Assembly: GCA_035606695.1 (NCBI GenBank)
Contig: DATNEW010000034.1
Location: forward strand, 1 to 64,000
Direction of reading: 5' to 3'
DNA from: Gemmatimonadaceae bacterium
Lineage (GTDB): Bacteria; Gemmatimonadota; Gemmatimonadetes; Gemmatimonadales; Gemmatimonadaceae
DNA length: 64,000 bases
The stretch's first letter is position 1. The number at the start of each line of letters is the position of its first letter. Position numbers and translations under genes: made by a program. The notes below the pieces were generated by a model. It was given only the letters and a program-made list of their open reading frames with translations, searched no databases and was not told where the DNA came from. Shown here one piece after another: positions 25,803-34,958 of the stretch.

Positions 25803-26312
25803 ATGGGCGCCAATCAGATGACTCCGGCCGATTCGACAGAATCCCACGCGGTTGCGCGTTCGATGAACGCGGTGCGCAGCATTGTGCGCGCACTCCGCAT
25901 CAACACGCGCGCGATCGAGCTGAAGATGGGCATCAGCCTGGCGCAGCTGTTCGTGCTGCAGCAGCTCGCCGAACGTTCGGCGGCCTCGCTTAACGAGCTG
26001 GCCGAGCGAACGGCGACACACCAGAGCTCCGTCTCGGTGGTGGTCCGCCGTCTGGTCGAGCGCGGCTTCGTGTCGCGCACTTCGTCGACGAGCGACAAGC
26101 GGCGCATCGAGATCGAGCTGACGGATGCCGGGCGCCGGCTGCTCGAGGGCGCACCGATGACGATTCAGGTGCAGATGATGACGGCGCTGCACCGCATGGA
26201 CAGCCACGAGAGCAGGACGCTGGCCGATCTGCTCGAAAAGTGGCTGCGGGAGTCGAAGATCGACTTCACCTCGCCGCCGATGCTCGGCGAGCTCGAGGAA
26301 GTGGAGAGCTGA
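25803..26312 (+). CDS. MarR family transcriptional regulator
   Basis: A 169-residue winged-helix regulator: helix pair ISLAQLFVLQQLAERS, recognition region TATHQSSVSVVVRRLVERG, wing SSTSDKRRIEIELTDAGRR. MarR dimers usually repress transporter or stress genes and release DNA on binding small aromatics. Start at 25803; GAGG lies only 2 bp upstream, and MTPADS at 25818 is an alternative. Its target is not evident: it follows the S9 peptidase by 47 bp and is convergent with the DedA-PAP2 gene. Confidence 0.92.
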   Translation: MGANQMTPADSTESHAVARSMNAVRSIVRALRINTRAIELKMGISLAQLFVLQQLAERSAASLNELAERTATHQSSVSVVVRRLVERGFVSRTSSTSDKRRIEIELTDAGRRLLEGAPMTIQVQMMTALHRMDSHESRTLADLLEKWLRESKIDFTSPPMLGELEEVES

Positions 26313-26325
26313 CACTCCGACAAGG

Positions 26326-26377
26326 TCCGACAACTTCTGGCCAGATCAGTTTCGAGACTCGGTCAGGTGTTGTCGGA
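26326..26377. repeat. 9-bp inverted repeat between marR-like and dedA-like genes
   Basis: TCCGACAAC (26326-26334) and GTTGTCGGA (26369-26377) are exact complements 34 bp apart; CTCCGACAAGG just upstream is a further partial copy. It lies in the 82-bp gap between convergent genes. It may be a weak bidirectional terminator or a binding site. Confidence 0.4.
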
Positions 26378-26394
26378 TGGTGTCGTGTTGCAGC

Positions 26395-27774
26395 TTAACC
26401 GCCCCCGCGCGACAGGCTCTTCCAATCCCGCTGCCGCGCGATCTCGATCCCCGAGATGCACGCCGCCAGCCACACGAAGCCCGCGGCCACGCCAGCGCTG
26501 ACGTCGCTCACGTACCCTTGTCCGAGATACAGACGGGCCGTGACGATCGCCACGATCAGCGCTGTTGCCAGAATTATAATGAGCATACGCATAACAGCGC
26601 CCTTCACGGCAGCGTAGAGGAGATACGCCAGCATGCCGAAGCCGAGCACCACGCCGAGCGCGTGACCGCTCGCGAGGCCCGTTCCCCAGTCGAGCAGCAC
26701 CAGGTCCGCGAACGGCAGCTCCGACCGCCGCACGACGAATCGCAGCGACGCGTCGAGCAGCGAACCGCCGATGAACGCCACGACCCAGCCCGCGAGCTCG
26801 AGCCCGCGCCGGCGGACCGCATACCAGATCGCGCCGGCGAACAACAGCAGCGTCATCGCGCCGCGAGCCCCGAGGCTGCTCAGCACATTGAAGGCATCGA
26901 ACACCGACGGCGCGAGCGATTGCCGCAGATAGTTGGCGACGGTCACGTCGAAGCGAGTGAGCGGCGACCCTTCGACCAACCCCTCGGTGATCGACGCGAA
27001 GATCGCGATGACCGCCAGGCTGATCACGAAGCCGATGCCCAGGTGCACGGCGAGATACTCGCTGTGGGCGTAGCGTCCCGACAGAATCTGAAACGCGCGC
27101 GGGTGGCGACGACGCATTCCACTGACGCGCGGACCGGCGGCGGCGCGCTCGAACGACTCCTCGAGCGACGCGACCACGCTCGTGCGATTCTTCGCGAACC
27201 AGCGCCACAGGAAGACCACCGCGACGACGACGGCGATGAGCAGCGCCAGCACCAGGCTCACGCGCCCGATGTCGTGCACGAGACGCGGCAGATTCCGTCC
27301 AAAGACGTATCCAAGAATGCTGAATGCCGCCACCCACACGCTGCCGCCGATCGCGTTGTAGGTCGCGAATTGGCGCATCGGCATCTGCGTGATTCCGGCG
27401 AAGATGCCGACGAAGCTGCGCACCACGGCGACGAATCGCCCGAGCAGCACCGTCTTCGAGCCATGCTGGTCGAAGAAGCGGCGCGTGCGCTCGAGATGCT
27501 TCGGGCTCAGGCCCACCCACTTCCCATGACGGTGCACGAACCTCGTGCCGCCGCGGGCGCCGATCCAATACCCGGTGTGGCCGCCGAGGATGGTGCCGAT
27601 GGCGCCCGCGATGATCACTCCGGCGAGCGAGAGCGTCCCTCGTCCGGCCAGCGCGGCCGCGGTCACGAGCGCGGTCTCGCCGGGCACCGGCACGCCGGCA
27701 CCCTCGACCAGCAGGAAGAGCGCGACGAGAACGTAGCCGTAATGGGCAACCCACTGGCTTACGACGTCGAGCAT
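26395..27774 (-). CDS. DedA family membrane protein fused to a degenerate PAP2 domain
   Basis: A 459-residue polytopic protein. Residues about 1-205 are DedA/VTT: EGAGVPVPGETALVTAAALAG, GRFVAVVRSFVGIFAG, QFATYNAIGGSVWV. Residues about 245-450 are a PAP2 fold, but the catalytic motifs are altered. C1 reads RRSELPF instead of KxxxxxxRP, C2 is LASGH instead of PSGH, and C3 is ARLYLGQGYVSD, with Gly where the nucleophilic His of SRxYLGVHYPSD should be. DedA proteins flip polyprenyl or phospholipids; PAP2 domains dephosphorylate the same lipids, so the fusion makes sense, but this PAP2 half is probably inactive. Start at 27774 by DedA family; no clear binding site. The intact PAP2 at 39459-40178 provides a contrast. 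Confidence 0.9.
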   Translation of the reverse strand: MLDVVSQWVAHYGYVLVALFLLVEGAGVPVPGETALVTAAALAGRGTLSLAGVIIAGAIGTILGGHTGYWIGARGGTRFVHRHGKWVGLSPKHLERTRRFFDQHGSKTVLLGRFVAVVRSFVGIFAGITQMPMRQFATYNAIGGSVWVAAFSILGYVFGRNLPRLVHDIGRVSLVLALLIAVVVAVVFLWRWFAKNRTSVVASLEESFERAAAGPRVSGMRRRHPRAFQILSGRYAHSEYLAVHLGIGFVISLAVIAIFASITEGLVEGSPLTRFDVTVANYLRQSLAPSVFDAFNVLSSLGARGAMTLLLFAGAIWYAVRRRGLELAGWVVAFIGGSLLDASLRFVVRRSELPFADLVLLDWGTGLASGHALGVVLGFGMLAYLLYAAVKGAVMRMLIIILATALIVAIVTARLYLGQGYVSDVSAGVAAGFVWLAACISGIEIARQRDWKSLSRGGG

Positions 27775-27851
27775 TCCGTGTTCAGCAGAGCGGGTGGGTA
27801 GACACGCGGCATGCGAAGCTGGAAACTTAGGCGTCTCCACGACGATAATCG

Positions 27852-28928
27852 ATGCTCGACATACTGAACCTCGACAGTTTGGAAGCGCGGGCGCGCGAGC
27901 GCCTGGACCCGATGCTGTTCGACTACATCGCCGGCGGCGCGGCCGACGAATGGACGCTGCGCGAGAACCGCGAGGCCTGGTCGCGCTACCAATTGTTGCC
28001 GCGCATGCTGCGCGGCGTCTCGGCGCGATCGCTCGGCACGACTGTCCTCGGAACAGCCGTATCCATGCCCGTCCTCGTGCCCCCGATGGGCTTTCATGGC
28101 CTCTGTCATGATGACGCCGAAGAAGCCACTGCCGCCGCCGCGGCGGCGGAGCAGACGATCTTCTGCGCGAGCACCGTCTCGAACTGCAGTCTCGAGGCGA
28201 TCGCGAAGGCATCGGACGGGCCGCGATGGTTTCAGTTGTACGTCTATCGCGACAAGGCGATCACGCGCTCGCTCGTCGAACGCGCGGCCGCGGCAGGCTA
28301 TTCCGCGCTCTGCCTCACGGTCGATACGCCGATGGCCGGGCCGCGCGAGCGCGATCGCCGAAACAACCTGCGCATGCCCGGCCACCTCGAGCTCGGAAAC
28401 TTCTCGGCCGAGCATACGGCGATGCATCATCACGGCGGCGGCGAAGGGTCGTCGCTCGCGGCGTACATCGCGTCGCAGTGGGATCCGGGCCTGACGTGGG
28501 ACGACGTCGCATGGCTGCGGTCGATCGCGCCGATGCCGGTCGTCGTGAAAGGAATTCTGGCTCCGGCAGACGCCGCGCTCGCCATCGAGCATGGCGCGGC
28601 GGCGGTGATCGTTTCGAATCACGGCGGCCGACAGCTCGACTCGGTCCCCGCCCCGATCAGCGTGTTGGAACGCGTCGTCGAGGCAGTCGGCGGACGCGGT
28701 GACGTCCTGCTCGATGGTGGAGTACGCCGTGGGACGGATGTGCTCAAGGCACTCGCGTTCGGGGCACGCGCTGTGCTCGTCGGAAGGCCTGTGTTGTGGG
28801 GGCTGACGCTTGGCGGCTACGACGGCGTACGCGCGGTGCTTCAGCACATTCGCGCGGAAACGGACCTCGCGATGGCACTCGCGGGCTGCGCGAAGATCAC
28901 CGACGTCACTCGGGAACTGATCGCATGA
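27852..28928 (+). CDS. FMN-dependent alpha-hydroxyacid oxidase/dehydrogenase
   Basis: A 358-residue TIM-barrel flavoenzyme of the lactate/glycolate oxidase family. Active-site set visible: Tyr25 (FDYIAGGA), Lys233 (VVVKGIL), His257 and Arg260 (SNHGGRQLD), and the FMN phosphate site DGGVRRGTDVLKALAFGA. It oxidises an L-2-hydroxyacid to the 2-oxoacid; substrate (lactate, glycolate, mandelate) cannot be fixed. Divergent from the DedA-PAP2 gene with 77 bp between starts. Its stop overlaps the next ATG (ATGA), coupling it to the isochorismatase-like gene. Confidence 0.92.
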   Translation: MLDILNLDSLEARARERLDPMLFDYIAGGAADEWTLRENREAWSRYQLLPRMLRGVSARSLGTTVLGTAVSMPVLVPPMGFHGLCHDDAEEATAAAAAAEQTIFCASTVSNCSLEAIAKASDGPRWFQLYVYRDKAITRSLVERAAAAGYSALCLTVDTPMAGPRERDRRNNLRMPGHLELGNFSAEHTAMHHHGGGEGSSLAAYIASQWDPGLTWDDVAWLRSIAPMPVVVKGILAPADAALAIEHGAAAVIVSNHGGRQLDSVPAPISVLERVVEAVGGRGDVLLDGGVRRGTDVLKALAFGARAVLVGRPVLWGLTLGGYDGVRAVLQHIRAETDLAMALAGCAKITDVTRELIA

Positions 28929-29521
28929 CAGATACGACGAATTCGGCGAACGTAACACTCGACCCCAAGACCACGGCGCTGGTCGTGATCGATCTGCAAC
29001 AAGGCATCGTTGGCGCGCAGACCGCGCCGTACACCGCGGCCGACGTGGTGGAACGGTCGGCGCGTTTGGCGAAGCGGTTTCGCGAAGCCGGAGCGACAGT
29101 GGTGCTCGTGCACGTCGATCCCGGTCCGAATGGCGTGTTGTTTCCGCGGCCGCTGGCCGACATCGAGCGGCCGCGCATGGCCTCGAACCCCGACTTCGCG
29201 ACGATCGTGTCCGACGTGGGCCCCGAGGCGGGCGACGTCGTCGTCACGAAGCACTCGCCGAGCGCGTTCTTCGCGACCGATCTCGAGCTGCAGTTACGGC
29301 GGCGAAAGATCGACACGATCGTGCTGTGTGGCATCGCGACCAACATCGGCGTCGAAGCGACGGCGCGCACCGGGTATGAGCACGGGTTCAATCTCGTGTT
29401 CGCGTCGGACGCGATGACGGCGCGCGATGGAGAGCTGCACGAGATCGTGGTCAGGAAATTCTTTCCGACGATCGGGCGGGTGAGGACAGCGGAGGAGATT
29501 CTTAAGGCAATGTCATCCTGA
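28925..29521 (+). CDS. Isochorismatase-like hydrolase, YecD-type, without catalytic Cys
   Basis: A 198-residue alpha/beta protein of the cysteine-hydrolase/isochorismatase superfamily. Asp23 (VIDLQQG) and Lys109 (VTKHSPSAF) are present, but the position of the catalytic Cys (nicotinamidase TDYCV) is Gly142 in GIATNIGVEAT. Isochorismatase proper and YecD share this Cys loss, so amidase chemistry is unlikely. Coupled to the hydroxyacid oxidase by ATGA overlap. The last three codons and the stop (ATG TCA TCC TGA) lie in the first motif of dispersed repeat copy C, so the C-terminus has been set by that insertion. Confidence 0.88.
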   Translation: MTDTTNSANVTLDPKTTALVVIDLQQGIVGAQTAPYTAADVVERSARLAKRFREAGATVVLVHVDPGPNGVLFPRPLADIERPRMASNPDFATIVSDVGPEAGDVVVTKHSPSAFFATDLELQLRRRKIDTIVLCGIATNIGVEATARTGYEHGFNLVFASDAMTARDGELHEIVVRKFFPTIGRVRTAEEILKAMSS

Positions 29522-29653
29522 GCGAAGTAAGCGCACTATTGTCATCCCGAGCGAAGGCGCACAGCGCCGAAGTCGAGGGACCCCCGTCTCGACGGAGGAG
29601 TTCTCCTCGGCGGAAGGGGGTCCCTCGACTCGCTGACGCTCGCTCGGGATGAC
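29512..29653. repeat. Dispersed palindromic repeat, copy C (supplies a stop codon)
   Basis: GTCATCCTGAGCG (29512) and GTCATCCCGAGCG (29541) on the left, GTCGAGGGACC and CTCCTCGGCGGA inside, CGCTCGGGATGAC (29641-29653) on the right. The TGA of the left motif is the stop of the isochorismatase-like gene. The element fills nearly all of the gap between two convergent genes. Confidence 0.8.
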
Positions 29654-29662
29654 GATTGCTCT

Positions 29663-30691
29663 CTAATGTGTAATCTTGATCAACCACGCCCCGATGATCG
29701 GGCCGCGCGGTCCTCTTCCCCGCCCGTTCGCCGGCGGCGTCGCACCGGCCGGCGGCGGGCCATACTCCGGCGTAAACACGTACGCCGCGTGCGACTTTGT
29801 ATCGACGCCGATCGTGCGCGCGCCGCGCATCGTCTGCACCGTGGCGATCACGGTGTACTTGTCCGGCGAATCTTCGTGCACGACGGTCACGTTGCCGTCG
29901 CCGCTCGGGATGTACATCAGCTTCTGCGACTGGTCCCAGCCAAGCGCATCGACGCTGCCGCCATTCTTGATGCGCGCCACGATGTTTCCGTTCGACGCGT
30001 CGAGCACCAGCGATTCATCGTCGCACGCCGAGAAGATGCGATTCGCCGCGCGATCCATCGCGATGCCCGTGGCGCCCTCGCACGTCGCATAGTGCCCGAT
30101 CACCTTCCACGTCTTTGAATCGATGACGTCGATCTGCTTGTTGTCTTCGTTGTTGATGAAGATGCGATCCTTGCCGTTGCTCACGCCGCCTTCGGGACCC
30201 TTCCCCGACAGCTCGATCGTCGTCACGACGTCGCCCGTCTTCGCGTCGATCACGATGGTGCTGCCGATCGGCTTGCTGTGATTGATCGTCAGGATCTTGT
30301 CCGTCGCATCGTCGTACATGATGCCGTCGAGACCGTCCTTGCCCGCGTGGATCTTCTTGATGACGTCGAACGTCTTCGGGTCGAACATCGTCGACGTCGA
30401 ATCGCCGCCGTTCGTCGTGAAGCCGTGATTGTCCTTCACCGAGAAGGCGGCGCCGTGCACGCGCGGCGTATCCAGGATGTCGTGCAGCACTTTGCCCGTC
30501 GCACCGTCGACGACCATCATGTGCGTGCCGCGCGATACATATACGTTGCCGCTGCTCGGATCGACGGCGACGTAATCGAACGCGCCCTCGCCGCCGATGT
30601 TGAACTTCTCGGTCTTGAACGTTTGCGCCGCGAGCAGGCTGGGAGCGGCAGCCATGCCTGCCAGTGCGGCGCCGAGCAGAATGCGTCTCAT
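29663..30691 (-). CDS. YncE-like seven-bladed beta-propeller, exported
   Basis: A 342-residue exported propeller (signal MRRILLGAALAGMAAAPSLLAAQ) with YVTN/YncE-type repeats: DYVAVDPSSGNVYVSRG, GKDGLDGIMYDDATDKIL, ATGIAMDRAANRIFSACDD, GARTIGVDTKSHAAYVF. The C-terminal PPANGRGRGPRGP is a low-complexity loop before the last strand. YncE proteins are periplasmic and can bind DNA or other ligands; no enzyme activity is implied. It is the last gene of the TolC-adaptor-RND unit: its ATG overlaps the RND stop by four bases, so it is co-translated with the pump. A paralogue lies at 42455-43594. Confidence 0.88.
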   Translation of the reverse strand: MRRILLGAALAGMAAAPSLLAAQTFKTEKFNIGGEGAFDYVAVDPSSGNVYVSRGTHMMVVDGATGKVLHDILDTPRVHGAAFSVKDNHGFTTNGGDSTSTMFDPKTFDVIKKIHAGKDGLDGIMYDDATDKILTINHSKPIGSTIVIDAKTGDVVTTIELSGKGPEGGVSNGKDRIFINNEDNKQIDVIDSKTWKVIGHYATCEGATGIAMDRAANRIFSACDDESLVLDASNGNIVARIKNGGSVDALGWDQSQKLMYIPSGDGNVTVVHEDSPDKYTVIATVQTMRGARTIGVDTKSHAAYVFTPEYGPPPAGATPPANGRGRGPRGPIIGAWLIKITH

Positions 30692-33600
30692 ACGGACCTC
30701 GATGGAGTGGAAAGCTCTGGAGCGGGAGACAAGGGAGTCACGGGAGACAAGCGATGTTCCCGGCCGCGGATCGCGACGAGCAGCGTGGGAACGACGAACA
30801 GCGTGATCGGCGTGGACAGCGCGAGGCCGCCGATGACGGCGAGCGCGAGCGGCTTCTGCATTTCGCTGCCCGAGCCGAGGCCGAGCGCGAGCGGCAAGAG
30901 ACCAAAGAGCGTACAGAGCGTCGTCATGAGGATGGGACGCAGGCGAATACGCGCCGCCTCGCGAATGGCCGGCTCGAGCGCTTCACCGTCGACACGCATG
31001 CGATGCCGCGTGAAGTCGAGCAGAATGATGCCGTTCTTCACGATCAGGCCGACGAGCAGAATCAAGCCCATGAACGACGACACGTTCAGCGGCGTGCCCG
31101 TGATGAGCAGCAGGAACATCGCGCCGACGAACGACAGCGGCGCCGCGAGCAGCACCACCAGCGGTTCGACGAATGACTCGAACTGAATCACCATCACGGC
31201 GACGACGCTCAGGCTCGCGATCGCCAACACCAACAACAGCGCATGAAAGGCCGCCTGCTGGTTGGCGTACTGCCCCGCGATCTCGAGGCGCACGCCCGAC
31301 GGAGGCGGGTTGTCGGCGACGACTTTCTTCACGTCGTTCATGATGGTGCCGAGCGAGCGGCTGCTGATGTCCGCCGTCACGTCGATCATCTGCTGCTGAT
31401 TCTCGCGCAGCAGCTCGGCGCGCGACTCGCCGGTTTGAAATGACGCGAGGGCGTTGAGTGGAACGGCCGTGTGCGTCGTCGAGGAAATGATGGGCAGCGA
31501 TCCGAGCAGCAACGGATTGTATCGCACGGAATCGGGCGCGCGCACGCGAGCGCCGACGGAACGATCCTCCAACCGAACCGCGCCCGCATCGGCGCCGAGC
31601 AGCGCACTCGATACTTGCGCGCTGACTTGATCCGGCGTGAGTCCAATACGATTCGCTTCCGCCTCGTCGATCGTCATGGACATCTCGGCGCTCGGCTCCG
31701 AAACGCCGTTGAAGAGATCTTCGACACCGTCGACCTTCGCCACCTTTTCGCCCAGCTTCGCGCCGTAGGCTTCTAGCTGGTTCAAGTCCGCTCCGAAGAG
31801 CTTGATCTCGACCGGGCGCGCCGCACCGGCGAGATCGTTGATCACGTCGGACAGAATCTGCACGAACTCGACGCGCAGCCGCGGCACCGCCGCCTGAATC
31901 TTGGGCCGAACGTCATCGATCACCTCCTGGCTCGAGCGATCGCGCTGACCGGGATCCTTGAGCCGGACCGCGATGTCACCGCGATTTTGCAACGTCGCGA
32001 ACAATCCCAGCTCCGCGCCGGTTCGGCGCGACGTGCCGGCGATCTCGGGCGTCGCCAGCAGCTTGCTCTCGACGATGTGCACCATACGGTCGGTTTCGTT
32101 GAGCGCCGTTCCGCCCGGACTGTAATAGTCGAGCACGAACGCGCCTTCGTCCATCTCGGGCAGGAAGCCCGAGCCAACGAACCGGTGCACGACCACTCCG
32201 GCGATCACGAGCACGACCGCCGCGCCGATCATCAATCGCGTGTGGTGCAGCGACGACGCAAGCGCGCGCTCGTACTTGTCGGACAGCGCGTCGATCGCGC
32301 CGCCGACGCGCGCCAGGAATCCGCGCGGCCGCCCAGTGGCGTCAGGCTCGGCCTGCTCGACGTCGAGATATTGCTCGCTCAACAGTGGAATGATCGTGAG
32401 CGCGAGCAGCAGCGAGATCATCACGGCGATCGTCAGCGTGATCGACAGCGCGTGAAAGAATTGGCCTTCTACACCAGTGAGCAGGCCGAGCGGCAGAAAG
32501 ACGACGACGGTGGTGATCGTCGACGTCGTCACCGGCCAGATGAGCTCCTGCACGGCTTCGCGCACCGCGGTGTCGCGATCGGGATTGATGCGCAGGTGAC
32601 GCACGATGTTCTCCGTCACGACGACCGCGTCGTCGATGACGAGTCCGATCGCGATCGCCATCGCGCCCAGCGTCATGAGGTTGAACGTCTGCCCGAGCAG
32701 CGACATCACGTAGACGGTGATCGCCATCGTCAGCGGAATCGACGACGCGCTGATCGCCGTCACCCGGCCATGTCGCAGAAAGAGCAGCAGGATGATCACG
32801 GCGAGTATGGCGCCGATCAGCATGGCGTCGCGCACCGACTTCACCGCGTCGCGCACGAGCGCGGCTTGATCGTACACCGGCTTGAGCTTAACGCCGGACG
32901 GCAGCGTCGACGCGAGGTTCTTCGCGATGTTCGCGATGCTGTCGGCGATCTGCACCGTGTTGCCGCCGAGCTGCCGCGTGATGTTGAGCAGCGCGGCGGG
33001 CCGCCCGTCGCCGGCCACGATTCGCACGTGATCCTCGGTCCCCGGCGTCACCGTGGCGAGGTCGCGTACCCGCAACCCGTGCGCGACGACGACGTTCGCG
33101 ATGTCGTCGGCCGACTTCGCTTCGTTCGTCGTGACGATGAGATATTGTCGATAATCCGCCGGCACGCGCCCCACCGCCTGCACCGTCGTCGACGTCTTGA
33201 TCGCGTTCGCCAGATCGTCGTACGTCATACCCTGTGCGGCCAAGCGGCCCGGATCGGCGACGATCTCGATCTCGCGCACGTCGCTCGCCTGCACGTCGAC
33301 GCGCCCCACGCCGGGTACGCGCGAGAACAACGGACGAATCTGATACTGGGCGATGTCGTACAGCGTCGGCGGGTCGCCGCCCTCGAGATTGTATGAGAGA
33401 ATTGGAAAGAGCGACGGCGTGAGGCGCTCGACTTCGATCTCGACACCGGCCGGCAGCGTGCCCGACACCTGGTTCACGCGCGCCTGCACTTGCTGCAGCG
33501 CGTACTGCATGTCGGTGCTGCCGGAGAAGGTCACGTTGATCTCGCTGCCGCCGCGAATCGACCGCGATTGCACGCGCGTCACTCCCGGCACGACCCCCAC

Positions 33601-33828
33601 CGCTTCCTCGATCGGGCGCGTGATCGCGAACAGAATCTGCCGCGCGCCGAGCGCGGAGCCCTGCGTCACGACCGTGATCCGCGAGAATTGCAGCTCGGGA
33701 TAGATCGCCGACGGCAGCTGCAGCGCCGCCCAGATGCCCGCGGCACTGAGCAACGTAACCACGAGATAGACGAATCGCCGCTGCTCCGCGAGCAGCGCGA
33801 ACCACGTTCGGTTGCGCGTCGACGTCAT
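30688..33828 (-). CDS. RND efflux pump, HAE-1 type
   Basis: A 1046-residue inner-membrane pump with the AcrB layout: first helix (FVYLVVTLLSAAGIWAALQL), two large periplasmic loops, and twelve helices with the proton-relay Asp pair in GLVIDDAVVVTENIVRHL. The double Asp (not Asp-Gly) supports drug/organic-compound export rather than the heavy-metal class. The N-terminal pore domain reads SAIYPELQFSRITVVTQG. It overlaps the adaptor upstream and the propeller downstream by ATGA. It would form a tripartite pump with the products of the two preceding genes. The substrate is not evident. Confidence 0.94.
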   Translation of the reverse strand: MTSTRNRTWFALLAEQRRFVYLVVTLLSAAGIWAALQLPSAIYPELQFSRITVVTQGSALGARQILFAITRPIEEAVGVVPGVTRVQSRSIRGGSEINVTFSGSTDMQYALQQVQARVNQVSGTLPAGVEIEVERLTPSLFPILSYNLEGGDPPTLYDIAQYQIRPLFSRVPGVGRVDVQASDVREIEIVADPGRLAAQGMTYDDLANAIKTSTTVQAVGRVPADYRQYLIVTTNEAKSADDIANVVVAHGLRVRDLATVTPGTEDHVRIVAGDGRPAALLNITRQLGGNTVQIADSIANIAKNLASTLPSGVKLKPVYDQAALVRDAVKSVRDAMLIGAILAVIILLLFLRHGRVTAISASSIPLTMAITVYVMSLLGQTFNLMTLGAMAIAIGLVIDDAVVVTENIVRHLRINPDRDTAVREAVQELIWPVTTSTITTVVVFLPLGLLTGVEGQFFHALSITLTIAVMISLLLALTIIPLLSEQYLDVEQAEPDATGRPRGFLARVGGAIDALSDKYERALASSLHHTRLMIGAAVVLVIAGVVVHRFVGSGFLPEMDEGAFVLDYYSPGGTALNETDRMVHIVESKLLATPEIAGTSRRTGAELGLFATLQNRGDIAVRLKDPGQRDRSSQEVIDDVRPKIQAAVPRLRVEFVQILSDVINDLAGAARPVEIKLFGADLNQLEAYGAKLGEKVAKVDGVEDLFNGVSEPSAEMSMTIDEAEANRIGLTPDQVSAQVSSALLGADAGAVRLEDRSVGARVRAPDSVRYNPLLLGSLPIISSTTHTAVPLNALASFQTGESRAELLRENQQQMIDVTADISSRSLGTIMNDVKKVVADNPPPSGVRLEIAGQYANQQAAFHALLLVLAIASLSVVAVMVIQFESFVEPLVVLLAAPLSFVGAMFLLLITGTPLNVSSFMGLILLVGLIVKNGIILLDFTRHRMRVDGEALEPAIREAARIRLRPILMTTLCTLFGLLPLALGLGSGSEMQKPLALAVIGGLALSTPITLFVVPTLLVAIRGREHRLSPVTPLSPAPELSTPSRSV

Positions 33829-34958
33829 GACTTGTCGCTGTCGGGCTTCGCGGCACCCTTCGCGGCGGGTGTCGCGGCTGGCGCCGCACCACGTCCCACG
33901 GCCGGCACCGGCGCAGCCTTGAGCGGCTCGACCTTCGCGCTGTCCGACATGCCGTACGCGCCATACGTCACGATGCGCTCGCCGGCCTTCAATCCCTCCG
34001 TGATCTCGGCAACCTTGTCGGTGCGGCCGCCGACCTTCACGTCACGCTCGTGCGCGACATTGGTCGCATCGACGACGAACACCTTGTACGCCTCGCCCTC
34101 GGGCACCAATGCCTCGAGCGGAACGACGATGGCATTCGGCACCGTTGCCACCGCGACCTGCCCGAACACCGTCTCGCCGATCTTGAGCGGCCGACGGGTC
34201 GTCGGCACCTGCACGCGAATCTGCACGCCGCGCGTCGCGGTGTCGATCGTCGCACCGATGTCCGTCACGCGACCGATGCCGAGCGGCTCGCCCGTCGCGC
34301 TTTGTCCGGCGGAAAGCGTGACGACAGCGCCGCGCTGCACGCGCCCCGCCGCACTCGGCGTGAGCGTCAGCAGGATGTCGAGCGTCTGCGGATCGGAAAT
34401 CTCGACGAGCGGCTGCGACGGATCTGCCGATGCGCCGAGTGTGGCGTTCATCTTCGTGACGACGCCGGCGATCGGCGAGCGCAGCGTGGCGAGCGACGCC
34501 TCACGCTCCGCCGTCGTCAAATCAGATTTCGCGCGCGCCAGATCCGCGGCCGCCGTTTCGGCATCCTTACGCGGGACGATCCCCTCGTTGGCAAGGCGCT
34601 CGGAACGCTCGTAGTTGCGCGAGGCCGCGTCGACCGCGCTCTGCGCACTCTTGAGCGCCGCTTCGAAGGTCGTGGGATCGAGCGTCACCAATGGCTGGCC
34701 GACCGCGACGGCTTGGCCGGTCGAGACATTCACACTCGCGATGCGGCCAGGCGCGCCGGCGCTCAACGTCGCGACGTGTCCGGCGCGACCGACGACGACA
34801 CCGATCGCACCCACTGTCTCGGTGAATGCCTGGGGCGCGACGACGATCGTGTTCGCGTTGACCACCGCCGGCGGAGCATCGTCGTCGCCCGCTTTCTCGC
34901 CGCCCTTGCAGCCGACGGAGATCGTGCAACAGACCAGCATCCAGACCGATCGTCTCAT
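33825..34958 (-). CDS. RND adaptor (membrane fusion) lipoprotein
   Basis: A 377-residue periplasmic adaptor. Start at 34958 (MRRSVWMLVCCTISVGC) gives a lipobox SVGC with the acylated Cys17. Biotinyl/lipoyl half-motif (SAGAPGRIASVNVSTGQAVAVGQPL), helical hairpin (about 100-150), second lipoyl half (LATLRSPIAGVVTKMNATLG), then beta-barrel and membrane-proximal domains (LEALVPEGEAYKVFVV). Ala/Pro/Lys-rich C-terminal tail. It connects the RND pump to the TolC-like channel encoded just upstream. Both ends overlap neighbours by ATGA. Confidence 0.93.
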   Translation of the reverse strand: MRRSVWMLVCCTISVGCKGGEKAGDDDAPPAVVNANTIVVAPQAFTETVGAIGVVVGRAGHVATLSAGAPGRIASVNVSTGQAVAVGQPLVTLDPTTFEAALKSAQSAVDAASRNYERSERLANEGIVPRKDAETAAADLARAKSDLTTAEREASLATLRSPIAGVVTKMNATLGASADPSQPLVEISDPQTLDILLTLTPSAAGRVQRGAVVTLSAGQSATGEPLGIGRVTDIGATIDTATRGVQIRVQVPTTRRPLKIGETVFGQVAVATVPNAIVVPLEALVPEGEAYKVFVVDATNVAHERDVKVGGRTDKVAEITEGLKAGERIVTYGAYGMSDSAKVEPLKAAPVPAVGRGAAPAATPAAKGAAKPDSDKS

